Source of the DNA: Hyphomicrobiales bacterium
GTDB lineage: Bacteria > Pseudomonadota > Alphaproteobacteria > Rhizobiales > Aestuariivirgaceae
Assembly: GCA_026987255.1 (NCBI GenBank)
Contig: JALSNA010000070.1
Coordinates: 1-5,093, forward strand
Reading direction: 5' to 3'
DNA length: 5,093 nt
In this document: positions 1-5,093 of the stretch, in pieces
Numbering within the stretch: position 1 is the first letter of the stretch
How the letters are laid out: each line of letters begins with the position of its first letter
The notes under the pieces: model-generated
The model's input: only the letters and a program-made list of their open reading frames with translations
What the model was told of the DNA's origin: nothing
Database searches by the model: none
Made by a program: the position numbers and the translations under genes

Positions 1-270
1 GCCATGGACAACCGCTTCATCACCGATTGTCTCATATTCGACCGCTCTTGCCTGGGAGTGCGGCTGCGGCTGGCAGGGCGCGGCCAGTTGCCGGAGCATG
101 TCAAGTTCTTCGATGACGAACTCGATACCCTTCACGTGGCCAAGGTTATCTGGCAGAGGGGAAACGAAGCCGGCCTGGCCTTTGCCCAAGACAAGGCAAG
201 AGGCCTGCGCCGTGGCCCCGGACATGCGGCCCTGGCGGGGAAATACTATGCCTTGCGCCATGTCCGCTGA
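1..270 (+). CDS. PilZ-domain protein, C-terminal part (5' end outside window)
   Basis: The frame is open from the first base and ends at TGA 268-270, leaving 89 visible residues. They match the later two thirds of a PilZ domain, the family that binds cyclic di-GMP and changes motility, adhesion or polysaccharide synthesis. Seen: the D/N-x-S-x-x-G signature as DRSCLG (residues 14-19), alternating hydrophobic strands after it, an LP turn at 30-31, and the closing strand VIWQRGNEAGLAF (49-61), the usual V-x-W-x-x-x-x-x-x-G-x-x-F ending. A tail of about 28 residues rich in Arg, Gly and Ala follows, with no recognised motif. The RxxxR half of the ligand site would lie upstream, so binding cannot be judged. 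The ATG at 4-6 is probably internal, because starting there would remove the first part of the domain. The gene converges on flhB. A role in motility is inferred from position only. The opposite strand is also open here, but its translation resembles no family I know. Confidence 0.8.
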   Translation, partial: AMDNRFITDCLIFDRSCLGVRLRLAGRGQLPEHVKFFDDELDTLHVAKVIWQRGNEAGLAFAQDKARGLRRGPGHAALAGKYYALRHVR

Positions 271-449
271 CAAACGGGGCCAGGCGAGCCGGCGGCCTTC
301 TTTCGATCATCTGCTGGACCAGCTTTCCCGCCGCCGCGCCGCGCCGGGCGATCACCGCATGCGCCTTCTGGCCTGCTTTCTGGAACAGGCGCTGGAAGGC
401 AGTGCCGCCGGAAAACCCGCATCCGGACAAAGCCTGCATGGTTCACGGC
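271..449. other. Convergent intergenic gap, no secure gene or terminator
   Basis: This gap lies between the stop of the PilZ gene and the stop of flhB. Two overlapping small frames compete for it. On the plus strand an ATG at 260 runs to 484 (74 residues), overlapping the PilZ stop by 11 bases and the flhB end by 35. On the minus strand an ATG at 439, ten bases after the flhB stop, runs to 146 (97 residues) and cuts deep into the PilZ gene antisense. Both give amphipathic, Arg-rich proteins with GC-rich third positions, neither has a clear Shine-Dalgarno sequence, and I recognise neither. A compact inverted repeat GCTGG-A-CCAGC sits at 313-323, too tight to fold as a hairpin. I see no GC stem followed by a T-run on either strand, so if termination happens here it is probably Rho-dependent. 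Confidence 0.5.
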
Positions 450-1517
450 TCATCCGTTGCGCATCGCATGGACATAATGGATGATCTCGGCCACCGCCGG
501 ATAAAACTCTTCCGGGATGAGCTGGTTGATTTGCGTCTGCGCATGCAAGGCCCTGGCGAGGGAGCGGTTCTCCATGACCGGGATACCGTGCTCCTGGGCG
601 ATTTCGCGGATTTTCAGGGCAATCAGGTTCTGACCCTTGGCGATGACCACCGGGGCGGCGTCGCGCTCGCGGTCATAACGCAGGGCCACGGAATAATGGG
701 TCGGGTTGGCGATGACCACCGTGGCCTGGGGAACGGCGGCCATCATCGATTTGCGCAGCCTGTCGCGGGCCAGGGATAGGCGCCGGGCCTTGACGATGGG
801 ATCTCCGTCGAGCTCCTTGCGCTCATCCTTGACCTCCTGGCGGGTCATGCGCAGGTTCGCCCACCAATGCCGCCGCGCCCAGACATAATCGGCCCCCGCC
901 AGCACGATTGCGGCGAGCGCCACCGCGGAGAGAAGTTTCAACGCCAGTTCACGCAAGATTGCGGGCAACAGCGCCGGGCTTTGCAACACCGATGTCATGA
1001 TGCGGCCGGCCTCGGACTTGAGCAAAATGGCCACGATCACGCTAATGGCGGAAAACTTGAAAACCGCCTTGAGAAACTCCACCCGCCCCTGGGCGCCAAG
1101 CAGCCGCTTGAGCCCCTTGCCCGGTGATATGCGCGACGGATCGGGGCGGATCCGGTGCAGGACGATGCGCGGCATGTTCTGGGAGAAAGAGGCCACGAGA
1201 GCAGCGGCGATGAAAATGGCAAAGACAGGAATGAGGAATTGGAAGGCCAGGAGCGCAACTTGCCGCATGATCTGCAAGGCGATAGCGCCATCCTCCAGAT
1301 CCCATTGTTCCGGCCTTTCCAGAAATGCCGACAGCCCTGCTGATACGGAAAATGCCCCATCGCCCATCTGCACGGCGGCAATGATGAACATGGCGAGCAG
1401 GGATGTCACGATCGCCGGTTCGCGCGAGTGCGGCACGTTGCCCTTTTTCAGCGCGTCGGAAACCTTCTTTTCGCTGGGCTCTTCCGTCTTGGAGTCCTTG
1501 CCCGCATCCTCGGCCAT
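450..1517 (-). CDS. flhB: Flagellar export apparatus protein FlhB
   Basis: FlhB is the inner-membrane export-gate protein that switches the flagellar type III apparatus from rod/hook to filament substrates. The 355 residues match the usual length. Seen in order: the charged cytoplasmic N-terminus with the family pattern KTEEPSEKKVSDALKKGNV (residues 10-28); four hydrophobic segments at roughly 35-53, 86-111, 150-167 and 188-209; a charged linker with TRQEVKDERKELDGDP (225-240); and the autocleavage site NPTH (271-274), cut between Asn and Pro in characterised FlhB proteins. The conserved cytoplasmic domain follows, ending about residue 351 with almost no C-terminal extension. The ATG at 1515-1517 is chosen because the N-terminal motif begins directly after it and an in-frame TGA lies a few codons upstream. 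AAGGG (complement of 1521-1525) or GAGGGG (1527-1532) can serve as ribosome binding site. It is the last gene of the block and is separated from fliG by 85 bases. Confidence 0.97.
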   Translation of the reverse strand: MAEDAGKDSKTEEPSEKKVSDALKKGNVPHSREPAIVTSLLAMFIIAAVQMGDGAFSVSAGLSAFLERPEQWDLEDGAIALQIMRQVALLAFQFLIPVFAIFIAAALVASFSQNMPRIVLHRIRPDPSRISPGKGLKRLLGAQGRVEFLKAVFKFSAISVIVAILLKSEAGRIMTSVLQSPALLPAILRELALKLLSAVALAAIVLAGADYVWARRHWWANLRMTRQEVKDERKELDGDPIVKARRLSLARDRLRKSMMAAVPQATVVIANPTHYSVALRYDRERDAAPVVIAKGQNLIALKIREIAQEHGIPVMENRSLARALHAQTQINQLIPEEFYPAVAEIIHYVHAMRNG

Positions 1518-1535
1518 CTGCCCTTGCCCCTCATC

Positions 1536-1564
1536 TCAGGCCCCAGCATTTGCACCGGGCCTGA
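1536..1564 (-). promoter_or_regulatory. Hairpin in the fliG-flhB gap
   Basis: A perfect 8-base inverted repeat (TCAGGCCC / GGGCCTGA, arms 1536-1543 and 1557-1564) with a 13-base loop lies in the 85-base space between fliG and flhB. In the direction of transcription no T-run follows, so it is not a standard intrinsic terminator. It ends only about 18 bases before the flhB start codon, close to its Shine-Dalgarno sequence. It could shape the transcript by stabilising an RNA end, slowing ribosomes or tuning flhB translation. The structure is directly visible; its function is inference. Confidence 0.45.
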
Positions 1565-1602
1565 AACCTGCAACCACCCTGCCCCTGCATGACTCCTGAC
1601 CT

Positions 1603-2613
1603 TCAGTCCTCCTCGCCATCCCCGATGGTGATCTCGCCGGAGCGCGCCAGATCCAGGGCAATGGACGCCACCTCCTGGCGGGCCTGCACGATCTCGTCTT
1701 CCGCCGGCACGTTGCCGGACGACAGCTCCGCCTCGGCCATCTTGCGCATGCGTCCGCCCAGGGCCTCCAGAACGAGGGATTTCAGGTTTTCACCGGCGCC
1801 ATGAAGCGCCTTGATGGTCACCTCCGTGGGCACCTTGTCGAAGAGCACCAGGCGGTCTTTCTGTGAAAGATGCGCAACATCCTCGAAGGCGAAGAGCATG
1901 CGCTTGATCTCGCGGGCCTCCTCGGGGCGCTGCGCCTTGAGCTGCTCCAGAAATTGTTCGGCCACTTCCTTGTCCATGCGGTTGACGATGCTGGCGATGC
2001 GGGCGCGGGCCTCGGCGCTGCGCGCCGCTGCGGTGTTGTCGATGAAGGAAAGCCTGATATGGTGCTCCACGACGACGGTCAGTTTCTGCGAGACGGGGCG
2101 CATGTCCAGCAGGCGCAGCAGGATTTCATTGCGCCGCTCATCGCTCAGGGCCTTCATCACGCCCGCGCTGATATCCGAATCCACGCGCGACAGAAGGTAG
2201 GCGGCCAGCTGGGGATGTTCCGTCTCGGCCAGGGGCAGCATCATTTCCACGCTGGCGAAGCGCTCGTCCTCCCATACGGGCCGCGCCTCGCCGGGGCCCT
2301 CGAGCTCCTCCAGAACGTCTGCGTCCAGCACCTCCTCCAGAAGGCTGCCGGGGCTGCGGTAATCCCCCACCATGCGCAACTGGCGCATGAAGCGCATGGC
2401 GAAATCCTCGATGATGGTGGCAAAATCTTCCGCATCCACCGGCTCCAGCTCCATGTCCAGGGAGCGGATACGCGCCAGATCGTCCTGATCCAGATGCTTG
2501 AGCAGCTTTTCCAAAGTCGGCGCATCCAGGACATTGAGAATGGTGACGGCCTTCCACTTGCCCGGCAGGCTGGTGGCGGATTGCATCGGCTGATCCATCC
2601 CGTGCTCCGTCAT
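1603..2613 (-). CDS. fliG: Flagellar motor switch protein FliG
   Basis: FliG is the C-ring protein that attaches to the MS-ring protein FliF and takes torque from the stator. The 336 residues are close to the usual 330-345. Seen: an N-terminal domain from about residue 17; the middle-domain EHPQ motif at 132-135 with the partner Arg at 167, forming the FliM-binding EHPQR set; LFAF at 240-243 in place of the usual MFxF hinge; and a C-terminal torque domain ending in SGEITIGDGEED. Aligned without gaps to the E. coli torque helix, R281 is kept (R288) and D289 becomes Glu (E296), but K264, D288 and R297 become His 271, Ala 295 and Ala 304. The start is not certain. ATG 2613 has GGTGA 7 bases upstream and avoids fliN; ATG 2598 (331 residues) has GGAG 6 bases upstream; ATG 2649 (348 residues) would overlap fliN by 17 bases and lacks a good site. 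Cotranscribed with fliN. Confidence 0.95.
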   Translation of the reverse strand: MTEHGMDQPMQSATSLPGKWKAVTILNVLDAPTLEKLLKHLDQDDLARIRSLDMELEPVDAEDFATIIEDFAMRFMRQLRMVGDYRSPGSLLEEVLDADVLEELEGPGEARPVWEDERFASVEMMLPLAETEHPQLAAYLLSRVDSDISAGVMKALSDERRNEILLRLLDMRPVSQKLTVVVEHHIRLSFIDNTAAARSAEARARIASIVNRMDKEVAEQFLEQLKAQRPEEAREIKRMLFAFEDVAHLSQKDRLVLFDKVPTEVTIKALHGAGENLKSLVLEALGGRMRKMAEAELSSGNVPAEDEIVQARQEVASIALDLARSGEITIGDGEED

Positions 2614-2620
2614 GGCATTT

Positions 2621-2625
2621 TCACC
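2621..2625 (-). promoter_or_regulatory. Probable fliG ribosome binding site
   Basis: The minus strand reads GGTGA here, 7 bases before ATG 2611-2613. This favours that start over the upstream ATG at 2649, which has no comparable site. A rival GGAG (complement of 2605-2608) lies 6 bases before the ATG at 2596-2598, so a start five codons further in is also possible. Confidence 0.5.
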
Positions 2626-2632
2626 GCCCTGC

Positions 2633-3070
2633 TCAACACAGACCGCCATCGGGGCCGGCTATCTCGGTGAGGGAAATGCCGAAGCGCTCGTTGTCCTCTT
2701 CCAGCAGCACCACCTCGCCACGCGCCACCAGGCGGCCATTGACGACCACATCGACAGGCTCTCCCACCTTGTGATCCAAAGGCACGACCGAGCCTGGCCC
2801 CAGCTTCATGAGCGCCGCGATGGACATGCGCGCCTGTCCGAGAACCGCCTGCACCGAGACGGGAATGCGCATTACCAGATCGAGGCTGGGAGCGCCCCCC
2901 TCCGGCCCGAGCTGCTCCATGGCCTGCCGCGAAAGGGTGTCTGCAACCGTGCGCTCCTTGCCCTGGGCGCTGTCCTCCTGCGCCCCATCCTGTGCTGCGG
3001 GGGCATCAGCGGCTTTTGCATCCTGTGACGTGATTTCCATTTCCGCCTGCCTGTTCATGTCATCCGTCAT
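2633..3070 (-). CDS. fliN: Flagellar motor switch protein FliN
   Basis: FliN forms the lower part of the C-ring with FliM, helps in direction switching and docks the export ATPase complex. The 145 residues split in two. Residues 1-60 are low-complexity, rich in Ala, Asp, Glu and Gln, and likely disordered. Residues about 62-137 form one SpoA/FliN domain: SLDLVMRIPVSVQAVLG, then the LxPGSVVPLD turn near 90-99, VDVVVNGRLVARGEVV (106-121) and the final strand FGISLTEI (130-137), all family hallmarks. The ATG overlaps the fliM stop as ATGA, and AAGGGT lies about 8 bases upstream, so the start is well supported and translation is probably coupled to fliM. FliN proteins vary most in the N-terminal stretch, so the acidic leader is not in itself odd. 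Confidence 0.95.
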   Translation of the reverse strand: MTDDMNRQAEMEITSQDAKAADAPAAQDGAQEDSAQGKERTVADTLSRQAMEQLGPEGGAPSLDLVMRIPVSVQAVLGQARMSIAALMKLGPGSVVPLDHKVGEPVDVVVNGRLVARGEVVLLEEDNERFGISLTEIAGPDGGLC

Positions 3071-4038
3071 TGTTTCGCACCCTTGCTGCCGATCATGGAC
3101 TGCAAGAACTCCTCCTCGTCACTGACCGGCCTGCGCAGCTTGAGCGTGAAGACGCCCCCGGCCTGGCCGATATCGCAATGAAACAGGGACTGCCCATCGC
3201 ACTCCAGGCGCACCGGGGCATCCTTGCGCACGTCGAGCTTGAGCACCTGCCCCGGCCTGAAACGGGCGACATCCTCCAGGGTGATCTCCCCGCCATCGAG
3301 AACCGCCCTGCACAGCACCTCGGAGGTCTTGATCCTGCTGTCCAGCCGGCCGGCCCAGGGATTTTCGTCCTCCTCGCCGGCCATGGCCGGGGCCTCCTGC
3401 GCCGGACAGGCCCGCAGGCCGCTGAACAGCCCCGGCGGCAGAATGATGGTGACCGTGCCTTGTTCATCCAGCGCCGAGAGCACCAGGCGGACGCACAGAA
3501 CCGGACGCTCCTCCAGGGCCAGCTCAGCGGTGGTTTCCGCCGGGCGAATCTCGTCCACATCCATGACCAGATCGAACATGGGGGCAAAGGCCGGTTTCAT
3601 GGCGGAGATGAAGATTTCCGCCGCATGCCCGGCCAGCAGACTGTCGAAGGATGTCCATTGCCGGGGCGCGGGCGCGCTGCGCCCCTTCGCGCCGCCACCG
3701 AGAAAGGCCTCGATGACGAGATTGACCGCGGCTGCGTCGAACCCGATGCAACTGAGGGTGTTCTGGTGGGCAATGGAGCACAAGGCCACCAGGTGCCCCG
3801 GCTCCATCAGTCCGCTGCGGCGCACCGGCTGCAAGGCAATTTCCTCAAGGGAGGTTTCAAACAGCACCTGCGCGGCATCGAAAAGCCTGTCGCGCATGTC
3901 CTGACAGATACGGCCGAACAACGAGCGCAACAGCCTCAGCCGCTCCGGCGGCATGTGCCCGGAGGAGGACAGAAGCGGATTGGCCTCCTCCCCGGCAGGG
4001 GCCTGCGGCATGGATTTCGCCGATTGCGTGGCAGTCAT
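3067..4038 (-). CDS. fliM: Flagellar motor switch protein FliM, divergent type
   Basis: FliM is the middle C-ring protein that links FliG to FliN and in most bacteria receives CheY-P. At 323 residues it is slightly shorter than E. coli FliM (334). Seen: a middle domain at about 37-209 with VNLVIEAFLGGGAKGR (105-120), corresponding to the GGxG loop that meets FliG but degenerate; an acidic linker (EEDENPWAG, 222-230); and a C-terminal SpoA domain at about 235-303 with SEVLCRAVLDGGEITLEDVARF and RPGQVLKLDV. The family's N-terminal CheY-binding motif (pattern LSQ-x-EIDALL) is absent; the first 35 residues contain only a Pro/Ala-rich stretch and NPLLSSSG. An N-terminal extension is unlikely, since the ATG lies 3 bases after the motA stop. 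The call rests on the SpoA domain, the GGxG-like loop and the setting. No strong Shine-Dalgarno sequence is seen (AAGG lies far upstream), which suggests coupling to motA translation. Confidence 0.92.
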   Translation of the reverse strand: MTATQSAKSMPQAPAGEEANPLLSSSGHMPPERLRLLRSLFGRICQDMRDRLFDAAQVLFETSLEEIALQPVRRSGLMEPGHLVALCSIAHQNTLSCIGFDAAAVNLVIEAFLGGGAKGRSAPAPRQWTSFDSLLAGHAAEIFISAMKPAFAPMFDLVMDVDEIRPAETTAELALEERPVLCVRLVLSALDEQGTVTIILPPGLFSGLRACPAQEAPAMAGEEDENPWAGRLDSRIKTSEVLCRAVLDGGEITLEDVARFRPGQVLKLDVRKDAPVRLECDGQSLFHCDIGQAGGVFTLKLRRPVSDEEEFLQSMIGSKGAKQ

Positions 4039-4041
4039 GGA

Positions 4042-4926
4042 TCAGGCCGCCTTCTTGTCTTGCGCGCCGCCGGAACCGGGGTTGAGGGTTTCATCCTCCA
4101 CCGTGTCGATGGTCGGACGGTCGTGGGAGGAAATGGTCTTGCGGCCGAACTCCAGGGCCACTTGCGGCATGGCTCCGTTCATGAACGCCAGCAAGGTCTG
4201 CTTGACGATGGTGAAGCGGCGCAGGTTGTGATCCCGCACGGACTTGATCTTGGTGGCTATGGGGCCGACCACGGCATAGGAGAGAAAGATGCCGGCGAAA
4301 GTGCCCACCAAAGCCGCGCCGATCAGATGGCCGAGCACCTCCGGAGACTGATCCAGCGCCCCCATGGCCTTGATCACGCCGAGCACGGCGGCAACGATGC
4401 CAAGGGCCGGCAGGCTTTCGGAAATGGCGACCAGCGAATGAACCGGCTCCATGGCCTCATGGGTGATGGTCTGGATCTCCTCGTCCATGAGCGCTTCCAC
4501 CTCGTGAGTCTTGGCATTGCCGATGAGGATGAGGCGCACGTAATCACAAATGAAGGTCGTCAATTCACTGTTCTTCATAACATCCGGATATTGCTGAAAA
4601 ATCTGTGATTCATCCGGGTTGTCTATGTGCTCCTCCACCTGGCCGCGCGATTTTCCCCGCACCTCCCTCATGAGGGTGAACAAAAGGCCCAGAACATCGA
4701 GATGATCGCGCACGCCGGGGGTCTTTCCCTTGAAGGCCTCCATCAGGGCCTTGCCCGTTTCCTTGACCGTCCGCATGGGATTGGCGACCAGGAAGGTGCC
4801 GAAGGCCGCCCCGCCAATGACGACGAATTCCCATGGCTGCAAAAGCACGCCGATATGACCGCCCATGGCGATGAAGCCGCCAATCATGCTGCCCAGCGTC
4901 ACCAGAAGCCCCAATATGATGCCCAA
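4042..4926 (-). CDS. motA: Flagellar stator protein MotA
   Basis: MotA, with MotB, forms the proton channel that drives flagellar rotation. The 294 residues match the usual length of about 290. Seen: hydrophobic segments at about 2-20, 31-49, 170-189 and 202-222; a large cytoplasmic loop between the second and third; the residues Pro173 (in [12 protein letters not shown]) and Pro222 (in GPIATK), at the same numbers as the key prolines of E. coli MotA; and the loop stretch [13 protein letters not shown] (92-104), with Arg94 and Glu98 or Glu99 as counterparts of the E. coli torque residues R90 and E98. The tail (265-294) is acidic and then Gly/Lys-rich. The start is TTG 4926-4924: the family N-terminus (M-x-I-I-x-G) begins there, AAGGGAGA lies 8 bases upstream, and an in-frame TGA blocks extension. 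It is the first gene of the block; motB is not in the window, so the partner must be encoded elsewhere. Confidence 0.97.
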   Translation of the reverse strand: MGIILGLLVTLGSMIGGFIAMGGHIGVLLQPWEFVVIGGAAFGTFLVANPMRTVKETGKALMEAFKGKTPGVRDHLDVLGLLFTLMREVRGKSRGQVEEHIDNPDESQIFQQYPDVMKNSELTTFICDYVRLILIGNAKTHEVEALMDEEIQTITHEAMEPVHSLVAISESLPALGIVAAVLGVIKAMGALDQSPEVLGHLIGAALVGTFAGIFLSYAVVGPIATKIKSVRDHNLRRFTIVKQTLLAFMNGAMPQVALEFGRKTISSHDRPTIDTVEDETLNPGSGGAQDKKAA

Positions 4927-4934
4927 AACGGAAA

Positions 4935-4942
4935 TCTCCCTT
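4935..4942 (-). promoter_or_regulatory. motA ribosome binding site deciding a TTG start
   Basis: The minus strand reads AAGGGAGA, a strong Shine-Dalgarno sequence, 8 bases before the TTG at 4924-4926. Together with the in-frame TGA just upstream and the family-typical N-terminus, it fixes the unusual TTG as the motA start codon. Confidence 0.8.
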
Positions 4943-4951
4943 TTTCACCCG

Positions 4952-4980
4952 GGCCGCCCCGGCAGAGCCGGGGGCTGGCC
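4952..4980 (-). promoter_or_regulatory. GC-rich hairpin in the motA leader
   Basis: CCCCGGC and GCCGGGG (arms 4957-4963 and 4967-4973) pair perfectly around a 3-base loop. Beyond a small asymmetric internal loop, GGCC at 4952-4955 pairs with GGCC at 4977-4980. In the motA direction the stem is followed by GGGTGAAAAAGGGAG rather than a T-run, so it does not look like a terminator for an upstream gene. It sits about 10 bases before the Shine-Dalgarno sequence and would be part of the leader RNA if transcription starts further upstream. Its role is unknown. Confidence 0.5.
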
Positions 4981-5024
4981 TCAATAAAGGCGCGAATGCC
5001 GGATGGCGCCACGTTTTTGCCGGG

Positions 5025-5047
5025 CCCAGAACCTGGGGTCAGGACCC
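5025..5047. repeat. Two adjacent short palindromes
   Basis: CCCAG-AAC-CTGGG (5025-5037) and GGGTC-AG-GACCC (5036-5047) are perfect 5-base-arm palindromes that overlap by two bases. They lie about 100 bases upstream of motA. They could be protein-binding sites, a small alternative RNA fold, or part of a dispersed intergenic repeat. The sequence here cannot separate these. Confidence 0.35.
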
Positions 5048-5062
5048 ATGAATTTGCACGGC

Positions 5063-5086
5063 ATATGCAGGATTTATGCTGCATAT
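5063..5086. promoter_or_regulatory. Perfect 8+8 dyad, candidate operator
   Basis: ATATGCAG and CTGCATAT are exact inverted arms separated by the 8 bases GATTTATG. The dyad spans 24 bases in a locally AT-rich patch within otherwise GC-rich DNA, 137 bases upstream of the motA start codon. Its two-half-site form suits a dimeric regulator, such as one controlling flagellar genes or a divergent gene beyond the right edge. I do not recognise the consensus, so the regulator is unassigned. Confidence 0.45.
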
Positions 5087-5093
5087 CAGCGTC

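Larger units (their letters stand above)
4927..5093 (-). promoter_or_regulatory. Upstream region of the motA-flhB block
   Basis: These 167 bases lie before the first gene of the block and should hold its promoter unless the transcript enters from beyond the right edge. Besides the ribosome site and leader hairpin, I see two adjacent palindromes (5025-5047) and a perfect dyad (5063-5086). I found no convincing -35/-10 pair, no sigma-54 GG-N10-GC element on the minus strand and no CtrA-like TTAA-N7-TTAA box. A minus-strand frame open from the right edge to 4899 overlaps the start of motA and looks non-coding. Confidence 0.5.

Noticed and set aside
1..261. Minus-strand frame running off the left edge (about 87 codons from an ATG at 261) as a possible gene after flhB.
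   Set aside because: The plus strand over the same bases encodes a recognisable PilZ domain with its signature and closing strand; the minus translation matches nothing I know and has no Shine-Dalgarno sequence.
313..323. Inverted repeat GCTGG-A-CCAGC as a terminator between the PilZ gene and flhB.
   Set aside because: The one-base centre cannot form a loop, and only a short TTT follows on the plus strand.
2614..2649. Longer FliG starting at the ATG 2647-2649.
   Set aside because: The extra residues overlap fliN, look unlike FliG N-termini, and have no ribosome binding site as good as those of the two inner ATGs.
1870..2670. Open frame of 266 codons on the plus strand, opposite fliG.
   Set aside because: It is antisense to the conserved FliG domains, rich in His and Gln, and shows no motif. 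It is a codon-bias shadow.
3070..4608. Open frame of 512 codons on the plus strand, opposite fliM and motA.
   Set aside because: It lies entirely antisense to two clearly recognised genes, has a composition rich in His, Gly, Arg and Gln with no known domain, and is the expected shadow of GC-rich codon use.
5053..5068. Plus-strand sequence resembling a sigma-54 site (TTGCACG and then ATGC).
   Set aside because: The invariant GG of the -24 element is TG here, and no gene on the plus strand is visible in the window to be driven by it.
4899..5093. Minus-strand frame open from the right edge into the start of motA.
   Set aside because: It overlaps the motA N-terminus, and its translation across the palindromes is low-complexity Gly/Pro/Ser without family resemblance.

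Overview
The window is a flagellar gene block from a GC-rich genome, most likely an alphaproteobacterium. Five tightly packed genes on the minus strand read motA - fliM - fliN - fliG - flhB. As I recall, this grouping, with motA next to the switch genes and away from motB, is typical of Rhizobiales-type flagellar clusters. The FliM and FliG proteins are also of a divergent type. The order and the protein features suggest the group; no species can be named from this sequence.

Layout, left to right. At 1-270 (+) is the 3' part of a gene for a PilZ-domain protein, the family that typically binds cyclic di-GMP. Its beginning lies outside the window. It converges on the flagellar genes across a gap of about 180 bases (271-449) in which I see no secure gene or terminator. 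Then, all on the minus strand: flhB (450-1517), a hairpin-containing gap of 85 bases, fliG (1603-2613, with other possible starts), fliN (2633-3070), fliM (3067-4038) and motA (4042-4926). The last 167 bases (4927-5093) are the region upstream of motA. They hold a strong Shine-Dalgarno sequence, a GC-rich hairpin, two adjacent short palindromes and a perfect 8+8 base dyad that could be an operator.

How the genes work together. MotA is half of the proton-driven stator (MotB is not in the window). FliG, FliM and FliN form the C-ring switch against which the stator pushes. FlhB is the substrate-specificity switch of the flagellar export gate. The spacing from motA to fliG (3-base gap, 4-base overlap, then a short gap) suggests one transcript with translational coupling. 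flhB is set off by the 85-base gap. The nearby PilZ gene would fit second-messenger control of motility, but its position is the only evidence for that.

No undescribed system is evident. The points most worth a second look are the missing canonical CheY-binding motif in FliM, the altered charged residues in the FliG torque helix, the TTG start and structured leader of motA, and the operator-like dyad at the right edge.
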